From contig NC_090322.1 in NCBI RefSeq assembly GCF_040869045.1, forward strand, positions 193,873,477-193,937,476: a DNA stretch of 64,000 nt, written 5' to 3'. The stretch comes from Eurosta solidaginis. Taxonomy: Eukaryota > Arthropoda > Insecta > Diptera > Tephritidae. Made by a program: the position numbers and the translations under genes. Of this stretch, positions 11,349-22,468 are shown in pieces. Under the pieces are notes generated by a model. The model was not told where the DNA came from. It saw only the letters and a list, made by a program, of their open reading frames with translations, and did no database searches. Within the stretch, counting starts at the first letter, position 1. Each line of letters begins with the position of its first letter.

Positions 11349-13016
11349 ACAATTTATTTAATAATTTGGGAAAAATTTAAACAACGTGACATCAGGACGG
11401 ACAAGGCGACAGCTGTTTCGATTATACCTTGTAAATCTCTTCAAAGCCTTTTCTCCCGGGAGTGGGAGTCGAACTCGCACCCCTACGATAGTTGAAATGG
11501 TTGTAAACGCATTCAGCTACGTCATGCCTGTTGTGAAGTCTTTCCCAATTGCCTTCTTTTTGCATATTTTAATCTTTTACACATTGCATACTTCGTATGC
11601 AATTATGTGTTAAAGCTATGCTTGGTACGGCGGTTTTCAAAGAAACTTTGGTTTTGTTGCTGTTTTCGTTCTATTTATAGAACTACAACGAATTAACCAA
11701 TTTTGTCTGTTTGTATGATTTTTAATAATCGGGGATTGCCCATATTGCTTTTTTTAAATGTATGAAAACATTTATTTGAAGCAATTTTTTTAATTTTATA
11801 ATTTATTTAATAATTTGGGAAAAATTTAAACAACGTGACATCAGGACGGACAAGGCGACAGCTGTTTCGATTATACCTTGTAAATCTCTTCAAAGCCTTT
11901 TCTCCCGGGAGTGGGAGTCGAACTCGCACCCCTACGATAGTTGAAATGGTTGTAAACGCATTCAGCTACGTCATGCCTGTTGTGAAGTCTTTCCCAATTG
12001 CCTTCTTTTTGCATATTTTAATCTTTTACACATTGCATACTTCGTATGCAATTATGTGTTAAAGCTATGCTTGGTACGGCGGTTTTCAAAGAAACTTTGG
12101 TTTTGTTGCTGTTTTCGTTCTATTTATAGAACTACAACGAATTAACCAATTTTGTCTGTTTGTATGATTTTTAATAATCGGGGATTGCCCATTTTGCTTT
12201 TTTTAAATGTATGAAAACATTTATTTGAAGCAATTTTTTTAATTTTATAATTTATTTAATAATTTGGGAAAAATTTAAACAACGTGACATCAGGACGGAC
12301 AAGGCGACAGCTGTTTCGATTATACCTTGTAAATCTCTTCAAAGCCTTTTCTCCCGGGAGTGGGAGTCGAACTCGCACCCCTACGATAGTTGAAATGGTT
12401 GTAAACGCATTCAGCTACGTCATGCCTGTTGTGAAGTCTTTCCCAATTGCCTTCTTTTTGCATATTTTAATCTTTTACACATTGCATACTTCGTATGCAA
12501 TTATGTGTTAAAGCTATGCTTGGTACGGCGGTTTTCAAAGAAACTTTGGTTTTGTTGCTGTTTTCGTTCTATTTATAGAACTACAACGAATTAACCAATT
12601 TTGTCTGTTTGTATGATTTTTAATAATCGGGGATTGCCCATATTGCTTTTTTTAAATGTATGAAAACATTTATTTGAAGCAATTTTTTTAATTTTATAAT
12701 TTATTTAATAATTTGGGAAAAATTTAAACAACTTGACATCAGGACGGACAAGGCGACAGCTGTTTCGATTATACCTTGTAAATCTCTTCAAAGCCTTTTC
12801 TCCCGGGAGTGGGAGTCGAACTCGCACCCCTACGATAGTTGAAATGGTTGTAAACGCATTCAGCTACGTCATGCCTGTTGTGAAGTCTTTCCCAATTGCC
12901 TTCTTTTTGCATATTTTAATCTTTTACACATTGCATACTTCGTATGCAATTATGTGTTAAAGCTATGCCGCCGTACCACGGTTTTCAAAGAAACTTTGGT
13001 TTTGTTGCTGTTTCGT
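11349..13016 (-). repeat. tandem array of a 449-bp tRNA-promoter repeat
   Basis: Three full units and one partial unit follow head-to-tail with a period of exactly 449 bp (first bases 11351, 11800, 12249, 12698) and differ by only a few bases. On the minus strand each unit contains a pol III-like promoter: a T-arm/B-box word GAGTTCGACTCCC and, about 50 bp upstream, an A-box-like TAGCTGAATGCG. This suggests a SINE or tRNA-derived unit that has become a small satellite. The 75-aa frame repeated in each unit is a by-product, not a gene. Other copies: 48247-48366 (fragment) and an inverted pair at 55010-55680. Confidence 0.85.
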
Positions 13017-13339
13017 TACATTTTGCAGAACTTAATATACGCATTCTTTAATATTTTTTGGTCTACTAAAGAGTGTTTTAGCAAAAAAAACTCATATCAA
13101 TGTGTGCATGTTTATAAAGAAAGAAAATGAAATATGTAATAGCATAGTATAAATAATCGTGAGCAATTCTAATGCAGAATAGTAAATTTTGATTTCCACA
13201 TATGTATATACAAGAAAAAAATTCTTGTTACCATTAAGATTTATTATCCAAAATTGAAAAAAAAAATATTAGAAAATTCGGTGTAAAAAAACGGCTATGT
13301 GTGCAATAAAATAGCCTCTCTTGTTGAGATACCCCTCCA

Positions 13340-13560
13340 TGTTCTCCATTAATTATTGTGACGGAGGTGTGTTTGCAGCAGCAAAGTGAACCCAAACAGT
13401 GTAGGTCGTGGTGGTTGTTGTTCGTGGTCCGCATCAACTGGACCAGGTGGGGCAATGACGCCACATCCAGTTATACCAAGGTATATACCACAACAGCAAT
13501 CGGGTAATGCAAGGCCACGATAGCAGCAGCAACAACCTCCCAAGGCTGGCTATCATCGTC
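13340..13560 (+). pseudogene. possible Pro/Gln-rich coding fragment
   Basis: One plus frame reads GPGGAMTPHPVIPRYIPQQQ, then a short run, a TAG stop and a Gln tract ending PPKAGYHRR. The composition is that of a low-complexity protein tail but I cannot name it. It lies just upstream of the TRM1 relic. It may be chance in a CAG/CAA-rich stretch. Confidence 0.25.
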
Positions 13561-13719
13561 GATTTATAAAAAAACAGTGTTGTGCATCTTTAATGCTTAA
13601 ATATTTCCTCTGTTGAAACAGTTTCCACGATTCACTGTTCAACGAAAGCAGCAGCCAGCGTATGCCACCATCGAACAGCTGATAACAAAAACTTGGATGC
13701 ACAGCAGTTTAAAGCCAAA

Positions 13720-15297
13720 ATGGAAGTTGAAATATCTGAAAATAAGGTAAATATATGTTTCGCGTTATTAACAAAATCGCCCTAAATTTTATGAATTAAC
13801 AGATCGCTACGAACGACAAAGCACCCGAACGTTTGATCAAAGAAAGCACTAAAGAAATTATTGCCGGCGGGGCTGTATTCTACAATCCAGTACACGAATT
13901 TAATCGTGATTTAGTTATTTCAGTACTTAATGTATACTCAAAGCGGTTGATAAGAGAGCGGGAAGCGGCGGCGCATAAAAATCCACAAAATACAAAGGAA
14001 AGAAAGCAATGCTAATGACAAGAAACCATACACGGCTGGTGGTGTGAAATACGACGATGGACTGCGAATATTGGAAGCGTTTGCTGCAACAGGTTTACGT
14101 AGTATAAGTTATGCAAAAGAAGTAGCAGGCGTGCGTAAAATTGTTGCAAATGATCTATCTAAGGTGGCAGTAGATTCCGTTAGCGTAAATATGCGACACA
14201 ATGGAGTGGAACATTTAATTGTGCCAAGCGAAGGGGATGCAATGTAGGTTTGATATACGAATCAATAGCTAGTGATTTAACTGTAATAATCAATAATAAA
14301 ATTCGCAATAGGACTCTCATGTACCTTTCAACTTCATATGAGAAGCGTTTCGATGTTATAGACCTAGATCCTTATGGTTGTCCGAATCGCTTTCAGGATG
14401 GCGCTATACAATCACTGACGAGTGGGGGTTCATTACTTGTAACTGCGAATGATATGGATGTGCTGGCAGGCAATACGCCTGAAGCCTGCAATGCCAAATA
14501 TAGTTCTGTGCCTTTGTGTATGAAATGCTGCCATGAGATGGGATTGCGTATACTATTGCATTGCATTGAAACGCACTCTAATCGTTATGGAAAATATATT
14601 GAGCCACTTTTGAGCATTTCTGCCAATTTTTATATACGCGTATTTGTGCGTATGCATAGTAGTCAAGCGAAGTGTAAATATAGCATGAGGTTGGTATACA
14701 ACATTTTGGCCTTTTACCACAATCCAATTACTTACCATATCTTTATATTATGAACACAGCAAACAATGAATGGTATTTCAATGCACTGGTTGTGATACCT
14801 ATACGCTACAGCCTATGGGTATTGTAAAAAGCAAGATCTCAGATAAAGGCAATGCGGAAGAAAAATTCGGTATACCAACTGGACCAAATGTTAATACAAA
14901 TTGTGCGCATTGCGGTGATAAACATCATGTAAGTTTCACTATCCCACTTAAGTATTTAAACTCGAATAAATCAAATTTTTTCCTTCTTACTTAACTGGTG
15001 CTTAACCGTTTAAACGGTTATGTCCGTTCAAAAAGGCGCGTCAGTCGCTTTTTCAGAGGGTTAACTGGCACCAATTGTTCACACCAAATTGTTTCTTATA
15101 TTCCCAAATATAGATGGGCGGTCCACTTTGGTCGCATCCCATACATGATCCAACGTTTGTTGAAGAATTGCTACAAATCATAGAAGAAAAACCGCTAAGT
15201 GATTTGGACACAACGTCGTTTAAAAGGTGTGTTATCGGCGGTATGCCTGAACTTGTATTGGGTACATGAGTTTTTATGTAAAAAATATTCATCATAT
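13720..15297 (+). pseudogene. Trmt1: TRM1 tRNA (guanine26-N2)-dimethyltransferase relic
   Basis: TRM1 makes N2,N2-dimethylguanosine at position 26 of tRNAs using SAM. Five exons are recognisable: 13720-13746, 13803-14243, 14312-14689, 14760-14928 and from 15114, split by canonical GT-AG introns of 56, 68, 70 and 185 bp. Visible signatures are the SAM-binding EAFAATGLRSISYAKEV, the catalytic-loop DLDPYGCPNRF, and zinc-type CTGC and CAHCG pairs. It is dead: a one-base shift near 14010, an in-frame TGA at 14767 just after the third splice junction, and another shift near 15213. The C-terminal third is replaced by unrelated sequence. Kept introns mean it is a DNA-level duplicate. A heavily mis-assembled live gene is less likely, because nearby genes read cleanly. 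Confidence 0.8.
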
Positions 15298-15440
15298 CCA
15301 ACATCAATACCTCGCATTCAATTGTGGATGCTGTACGCACTACATTGAGTTCACCTAATATGGACAAGCATATTGTTGATTCCAGTGGTAAGGCCACAAT
15401 TTCAAATGATGGGGCAACCATTAAGAAACTATTGGATAAA
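15298..15440 (+). pseudogene. CCT-eta (TCP-1 chaperonin) fragment
   Basis: The frame [17 protein letters not shown], then [21 protein letters not shown] and KLLD, is the N-terminal block of a group II chaperonin subunit, closest in memory to CCT7/eta. The family motif 'GPRGMDKLIV' reads [10 protein letters not shown] here, and the sequence stops before the nucleotide-binding 'GDGTT'. It is fused directly to the end of the TRM1 relic without an intron. CCT subunits build the cytosolic actin/tubulin-folding ring; this 45-residue piece cannot. Confidence 0.7.
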
Positions 15441-15958
15441 ATAATAACACAACGTAGCGTGCTCAAGTGGTATAAGCTTATCTGGAAAAGATATTTCGTA
15501 ACGAAAACCCTGGAAGATTATCGCGCCTTGTCTGCTGTGGTTCAACAAAATATAACTTGGATGTTTGTTGCTCTTTTTCAATTTTCCTGAATACAAATGT
15601 TTGGATTGGAAAAATTTCAAGCAAATAAAGCTTGGCGTGCAAAAGTCAAGAAATTACTTGTCGTGCAACGGTAAATGCTTATAAATATATCATTAAAATT
15701 GCATGCTTGTTTATGATGAGCCATTCGAGTGAGCATGGAGATGGATGTTTTAAATACTGTAGAGTAAATTGGCTTACTATATAAGAATTTGAAATTTTTC
15801 CAAATCTTTGACTAAAAAGTAGCTACTAGCTTGTAGAACTTTATTACTTTACTTTTAAAAAGATAAATCACTTTAGCATGGTAATATATACCTATTATTA
15901 AAAATTAATACAAACAATATCTTCAACATTTTTTTTTCGATTCACGAACACATTTAGA
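15441..15958. other. stretch after the CCT piece
   Basis: One frame stays open to 15590 but I do not recognise it. A short LEKFQANKAWRAKVKKLL with a donor-like CAACGGTAAATG follows at 15600-15676 and could be another exon scrap. From 15680 on it is AT-rich with nothing recognisable. Confidence 0.35.
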
Positions 15959-16809
15959 AAGGCTACAACGCCTGCTAAAGAGCCGGTATCTTGCCAACGT
16001 TTTAGCTTGGATTTAGAGGAGGATCTACAAACTTTGCTAGAAGCACGCGCAGCTCCTCATGTAGCGAATGTGGATCAACACGAAAGTAACGTTGCTGTTA
16101 GCGGAAATGCAATGAACAAACTATTTGAAATGGAGGATGAAAATAAATCCAACAATGCAAACACTATAAAGAGGATTCCTTATAATTTTTCAACTAAGGC
16201 ATCTTGTGACGAAACTATATTTGAATGCCAACAGCAACGTACGTCTGATGAAAGTTTTATGGCTTTGGAAAAAATGTGTGATAAAACAGCATCCGATCCT
16301 GACAGCACACTATTTAAGTACATACATAGCGAGAACAAGGATATGGTTAAAGAAGATGCTAAAAAGCGCAGCGCCGATGGAACTATTTTAAAATCCTTTG
16401 TAAACAAGGTAAGTGAATATACAACATATTGAAAGTTGATAAGATTGCGTGGTATAAATTTAATAATATAATCTTAGAACTACAAGAAATAGATGAAGAA
16501 GCACAATCACTGCAACGTCTATTGCATGACTTATGCGTACAGGAGCAGCATCAATTGGATAATGAAACTCCTTTAAAAAGTATTGATGTAACACTACTAG
16601 AAGATATTGAAGCGCCATCTATAATGTGGGATCCCACAATAGTGGGCGATACCACTTTACAAACTTCACTTCTCAGACCATCTACTATACTAGAGGAAAA
16701 TTGCGAAGATCAGTCTAATAGTTCTTTGGGTGGTGATGATGCATCATCACACATAAGCTTTCAAAGCGCTCAAAAAGGCAGTGAAATTTCAGCGACAACA
16801 AGCTTTTAA
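15959..16809 (+). pseudogene. unidentified acidic protein fragment, two exons
   Basis: A clear coding texture starts after an acceptor-like ACATTTAG (15958). Exon 15959-16408 encodes EEDLQTLLEARAAPHVAN and a Ser/Asp/Asn-rich chain, and ends at the consensus donor AAG|GTAAGT. A second block, 16478-16807, gives LQEIDEEAQSLQRLLHDLC (probable coiled coil) and an acidic tail to a stop at 16807. Joining at the only good acceptor (AG at 16476-16477) puts the second block out of frame, so the copy looks broken. I do not recognise the family. Repeated short acidic and Ser/Thr motifs could fit a cell-cycle or kinetochore protein, but that is a guess. Confidence 0.55.
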
Positions 16810-17335
<526 letters not shown>

Positions 17336-17419
17336 AATATACAATAGGGTTCAGAGTTTGAACGGCCGGCAGTTAAAAACGGATTTATTTTAAAAGTTAA
17401 TAAAAAAACATATCTAAAC

Positions 17420-17895
17420 ATATCGGTAAAACGAAAGGCACAAAAACAAAAGCTCAGTAAAAATGGGACAACTAAATGAAACCTTATATCCATATCGCCT
17501 GCTGATTGGAATATCACCCGGTTGTTGTTGTAGCAGTTAGGTGGGGCGAAGCACTGCTACAACAATATCAACCGGTCTCGGGTGCCGTTTCGAAAAGCAC
17601 CTTTCTCAGAAAATATTTGAATAACCCCGAATATTAGAAAAGCCCTATCACAGAATTCGGTTGAAGAATGCCCTAACTCAGATTTGGCTTCAAAAATGAC
17701 CGATCTGAGCTCAAATACAACACATTTTGATAATAGCTGGAGTGTTTATGAAACAAATTCTAAGATAGGGCGTTCTTCAAACGAATTCTGAGAAAGGAAG
17801 TTTTGGGAACGGCAGCCGAGATTTGGTGATATTCCACTCAGCAGCCGATATGAATATATGGTAAGTCTCATTTTTACCGACCTTTCCTTTCCTTT
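17420..17895. mobile_element. MITE with long TIRs, carrying a LINE micro-insertion
   Basis: The ends are inverted copies: GTAAAAATGGGACA...CATATCGCCTGCTGATTGG (17458-17509) against the reverse complement of 17825-17880 (GGTAAAAATGAGAC...CATATCGGCTGCTGAGTGG). Further inside, GGTCTCGGGTGCCGTT and CGGCAGCCGAGATT also face each other. The left arm is interrupted by a 42-bp insertion at 17522-17563. Confidence 0.65.
17522..17563. mobile_element. 42-bp twin-primed LINE insertion
   Basis: The insertion begins with TTGTTGTTGTAGCAG, the exact 3' tail of the LINE at 27019, and then runs on as the reverse complement of the same tail and next bases (TTAGGTGGGGCGAAGCACTG, then CTACAAC). It is flanked by 12-bp duplications AATATCACCCGG (17510-17521) and AATATCAACCGG (17564-17575). 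Direct tail plus inverted tail inside a target duplication is the signature of twin priming. Confidence 0.8.
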
Positions 17896-18417
17896 TTAAA
17901 CATGTGCTTAACAAAACTTTTTTCTTTTAATGCACTCTTAAAATGAATCCATAAGCACTGTAACGTTAACAACTTTTTCATACTTGTTTTTTGATTTGTA
18001 TTGAGAGTGGCGATTTTAATATTAGAACGGCTAATTTAGACAATTAAAATAACAAAAATTACTACAAAGCCAAATTTTAGCGAGGACCTCTAGTTTACCA
18101 TAAAAATATTAAAATTAAAAGTCCCCATCTATCCTATTCGAGCTAAAAAAATTACTCGAGGTCAAAGGTCATTGCCTTAATAGCACCGCAGAAAAATTCC
18201 TCCAATTCTTTTCTCCTAGAGAGAACAATAATTGGGGAAAAGGAATTTCGAATCTTCGAAGTCAGCTGATTTGCCAATTGAAATTTTGTTGCGCATTTCT
18301 ATTTTTGTTAACAAATTAAAAGTTTAGTTATTGTTGCGAATTTGTTTAAAATTGAGAAAAAAATATTAGCAAAGCAACAGGGAACAACAAACGAATGATG
18401 CAACCATCTTTCACACG
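17896..18417. other. non-coding with a diverged MITE piece
   Basis: 18180-18300 (CCTCCAATTCTTTTCTCCTA..., GAAATTTTGTTGCGCATTTC) matches, inverted and diverged, the right part of the TIR element at 24108-25011. Otherwise AT-rich with no gene. Confidence 0.5.
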
Positions 18418-19598
18418 TTGTTATTGTAGCAGTGCTTCGCCCCATCCAATAGGTGCGACCGATCAGAAATTATCATCAATATCCTCTAACGGGAGTCCAA
18501 GGAAACTTGCTGTTTCGACAGGGGGGACCATAATGAAAGGGGTGTTAGAGGCGTTGGTTCCACATTACAATTAAAGAGATGGTTGGTGTCATGTGGAGAC
18601 ATATTGCAAGCGGGGCATACATTTTGTATGTCGGGGTTGATTCTGGACAGGTAAGAGTTTAACCTGTTACAGTATCCAGAACGAAGTTGAGCTAGAGTGA
18701 CTCGCTTTTCTCTGGGGAGTATGCGTTCCTCTTCCGCGAGGTTTGAATACTTTTCTTTGAGTACTGGATTCACCGGGCAATTCCTAGCATAAAGGGCCGA
18801 CGCTTGTTTATGGAGTTCACCAAGGACCTGCTTGTGTTTTTTCGCTTCATACCGCTGGATTCTCAGGAGCCGTATTTCCTCAAAATGCTTACGGAGATAA
18901 CTCCTTAGGCCCCTAGGCGGTGCTGGTTGACCAATCAGATGTCTGTTGGGATGCTCAGGTTTCTGGGTATTCAACAGGAACTGTTTGGTCAGCATCTCAT
19001 TTCTCTCCCTGATAGGGAGTATTCTCGCCTCATTATGCAGATGGTGTTCTGGGGACATAAGAAGACAGCCCGTGGCAATTCTGAGAGCAGTATTTTGGAA
19101 GGCCTGTAGCTTCTTCCAGTGGGTAATTTTTAGGCTTGGCGACCATATGGGTGACGCAAAGCACTTAATCGGCTGGCTAATTGCTTTGTGTGTAGTCATG
19201 AGCGTTTCTTTATCCTTTCCCCAGGTACTGCCAGCGAGGGATTTGAGGATTTTGGTACGGCTCTGAATTCTCGGAACAATTGCGGCTGCGTGCTCACCAA
19301 AATGTAGATCCCGATGAAAGTCACACCCAAAATTTTAAGGTGTAAGACAGTCGGTAGGGTAATGTCATATGGTCGACATTTGGCGCAGCCATGTTTTAAA
19401 TAAGATCACCGATAATTTGGTTGGTTACAATATCAGGTTTCGCGAGGCGACAAAACTGGAGAGATTGGGGAGATAGCTGTTTATTTTATTACAAAGCTCA
19501 TCGGTGTAGGAAACAATAGCATAGGTGTAGAAGCAATAGTGACTCGTTCTGGTGGTAAAGGTAGCTATTGATATGTAGAAGTAAAACAGAAATTTGAT
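18418..19598 (-). mobile_element. 5'-truncated LINE, same family as 27019-31052
   Basis: The 3' end lies at the left: a TTGTTATTGTAGCAGTGCTTCG tail, then the reverse-transcriptase C-terminal region on the minus strand (18486-19199: ISQPIKCFASPIW... to CPACNMSPHDTNHLFNCN). Beyond 19199 the match to the full copy continues in pieces with deletions up to about 19598. Several indels separate it from the full-length copy, so it is older or independently decayed. Confidence 0.85.
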
Positions 19599-19796
19599 GA
19601 ATATGAGTTTTTTTTTAAGTTATTGCAAAAAAGCGTTGAGGATTTTTAATATCTTACGAGGTACCTTCGTACATGTTTCTAAGAATGAAGAATGAGACCT
19701 ATTCAAACTTCGCTATACTTTAACATACGATACTTTACCCCATTTTAGCACAACTATCATTTTTTGATTTTATTAAATTTTATAAAATGTTTCTTC

Positions 19797-20445
19797 CTCT
19801 ACAGTTCTATTTCCGTATTGGATGGTAAATATGGCTTTCGCATTTTCTCCATCAATAACTGACAAGGTGGAAAAAATATATGCGTGTAAATCGCAACATA
19901 TCTTGGTCGAGCGTTTCTTCAATAGCTCTCTAGTGGTGATGGTGACAGCAGAGAAACCCAACTGTTTACAAATGTTACAATATATGAATTGCGTCTACGG
20001 CTCAAATACCCACAGTATATGAATGAATCGAACGCACCTAATTGTCTGCCTAACGGATAGTATACATATTCATCAAATCGAAAATATTGCATCAAACGGA
20101 CTGGGTATGAATACTGAAACAGTACACATATTCAAAATCGATGAGGAGGCTGTGATGATGGTATAGGGTGAGTTGTTGAATAACATACGAAAACCACTTT
20201 AACCCATCTATATATTTGCATTACAGCTAAAGCTTTACAAACAGCAAAAATTGCTGGCGCCAAGCAATTGGAAAAGGCAGTGAAGCATTCATCACACTGT
20301 ACGGATGGTGTAAAGTTAGAAACTGCTGTTGTAACAGCTGCCACCGACACAACGGTCATCTCTACTTCGCCGAGTAACGGCTCGTCCGACTATCTATCGA
20401 AGACAGTATAATCATATCTTTTGCCAACACAGGTTAGCGATGTGC
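19797..20445 (+). pseudogene. Atg18a: ATG18/WIPI autophagy protein relic
   Basis: WIPI/ATG18 proteins are seven-bladed propellers that bind PI3P on autophagosome membranes. Recognisable pieces in order: VLDGKYGFRIFSINN (after acceptor TCTACAG at 19801), KVEKIYACKSQHILVERFFN with NSSLVVMVTAEKP, NRTHLIVCLTDSIHIHQIEN, then a jump to NTETVHIFKIDEEAV, an intron, AKALQTAKIAGAKQLEKAV and finally SYLLPTQVSDVLAQE. The stretch between blades 4 and 6, including the lipid-binding FRRG loop, is deleted. Stops and frame changes occur at 19858, 20021 and 20164. Atg18a rather than Atg18b is a guess. Confidence 0.7.
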
Positions 20446-20455
20446 TTGCACAGGA

Positions 20456-21400
20456 AAAGATTTCAATTGGAAAACAAAAACCAATTAAGAGAGTTTATTT
20501 ATTATTAAAGTATTTACTTTTCTTTATATCAACAGTATTAATTTAAGTTGCAATATCACGTACATATATAATAAGGGATGTGATACGATTGCTGTCGGAA
20601 TTAGATTTGAAACCAATCAATACTCCTGCTAAGGGTTGTAGAATTATTGCTTGAATAATTAGATTTAGAACAATAATAAGTCTGCCTTAATTACAAGTCG
20701 TACATTTTTAAATTCATCAATTACGACAGCAATCGGATTCTACGACACCTTTGAATATTCTTGATCTGAAAAAAGAGTAAACCTAATCTGAATTTCTACT
20801 AAGCTTTCAGTTGTAGATTATTCAAATAATTGGAGTATTTTCTAAAGCTTAAAATTATGTTCTGCTCGCTTAAAAAAGATTTCAATTGGAAAACAAAAAC
20901 CAATTAAGAGAGTTTATGTTATTATTAAAGTACTTACTTTTCTTTATATGAAATGTATTAATTTAAGTTACAATTTCATGTGCATATATAATAAAGTATG
21001 TCGTGGTACGATTGCTGTTGGAATTAGATTTGAAACCAATCAATACTCCTGCTATGGGTTGCAGAATTATTGCTTGAATGATTAGATTTAGAACAATAAT
21101 AAGTCTGACTCAATTACTAGTCGTACATTTTTAAGTTCATCAATTACGACAGCAATCGGATCCACGACACCTTTGAATATTCTTGATCTGAATTTCTACT
21201 AAGCTTTAAGTTGTAGATTATTCAAATAATTGGAGTTTTGTCTAAAGCTTAATATTATTTTTTTGCTCGCTTAGAAGAGATTGGAAAACAAAAACCAATT
21301 AAGCGAGTTTATTTATTATTAAAGTTCTTCTGTTTTATATGAACTGGATTAATATAAGTTCCAATTTCATGTACATATATAATAATATTGAAAATAATAA
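20456..21400. repeat. 420-bp tandem repeat, 2.3 copies
   Basis: TTTCAATTGGAAAACAAAAA starts at 20461 and again at 20881 (period 420). A third, partial unit starts near 21275 after a slightly shorter second unit. Each full unit contains a 150-bp inner MITE-like block bounded by CGATTGCTGTCGGAATTAGA and its inverse AATTACGACAGCAATCG. The array begins inside the last recognisable codons of the ATG18 relic. Confidence 0.85.
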
Positions 21401-21792
21401 ATATTGAAAATTCAATTTTTTTGGTTCATATTTTATTCATATGGCTGCTCCAGGTAAAGTAAATCTGCAGGTAAAATTCACAATATATGGCGGTTATATA
21501 AATGGTAAAACCGCAGTAAAATTGATTGTCAAATGGCTCGAAAATGTAGAGTGAAATGACGGAAAAATGACCGCCATTTGACGAGCATTGTGACGTGTGT
21601 GAGCAGCACAGTGCTATGCTCACATCCTATAAGTGGGAGCGGAATGCACGATCACATTAATAGGAACGAAACGGAAAATTTGGTCACAAAAGTTCATCAC
21701 GCCCATGCAAACGTGACTATGAATATAACCGCTACAGAAAGTCACAATGACCGTAAAATGACAAGTAAAATGACGTGGAGCGTTTTTGCAGG
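21401..21792. other. non-coding, nothing recognised
   Basis: AT-rich at the start, then a mixed stretch with many TGAC words (21550-21780). No repeat partner or protein was found. Confidence 0.4.
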
Positions 21793-22334
21793 GTAATAGA
21801 CGCGTTTTTGCCTCGCTTCCAATAATTCGAATACTTTTTTGCCTTTGGACTATTGATAACAGGATAAAACGCGTCTTTTCATTTCTCTTTCCACATTTTT
21901 GGACGGGTTATTGCAGTCGACCTCGGTTTCAAACTGGTTTTCGAGGAGAACTTTTGAGCGGGTAGAAAAACTTAGCACCCGTTTTTGTATTCTTAATACT
22001 GGAATAACTACGTGTCCTCAGATAGCCCAATTCAAGACTTTTGTATTATTTTCTGTAGGACCCATATAGGTGCAGTACATTTTCATACTAAATTCGTTCA
22101 AAAAAATTTACTATCACAGCAACCCATATCTGATATTCCGCTCCTTATTTTGTTTCCCTGTGTCGCTTTCGACGAAGCAACCCCGGTAATTTTGACACTT
22201 CGTTCAGTGTCAAAACTCATGTTCCACTGGGTTCCACGCTAGTTGGACACTGACCGAAGTGTCAAACTGTCGTGTGTTAGAAAGGGAAAGAAATTGTTTC
22301 CCTCTCATACATATCATACTTGTAAACCTGTACA
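21793..22334. repeat. 550-bp dispersed repeat, copy B
   Basis: Inverted copy of 9808-10357, colinear along the whole length with scattered substitutions and small indels. It ends about 135 bp upstream of the TMED start codon, so it forms the distal promoter side of that gene. Confidence 0.75.
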
Positions 22335-22468
22335 ATGGGCAAAGCGATAGTTTGACATTTTTCTCTGCATGCAACTCTGCACCCTGCTATTAAACAGCTG
22401 TTACCTTGACCGCTTTTCTTCTTTATTTGCAGTTAACATTTGTTCAATTTGTTTGGAAAAGCCGCGAA

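Noticed and set aside
11470..11545. Functional tRNA gene
   Set aside because: B-box is good but acceptor and anticodon stems do not pair; repeated identically in every unit, so a tRNA-derived repeat.
11386..12960. Four identical 75-aa frames (MTSGRTRRQLF...) as a gene family
   Set aside because: They lie in the tandem 449-bp repeat, opposite to its tRNA-like promoter, and end at arbitrary stops; identity comes from the repeat, not from selection.
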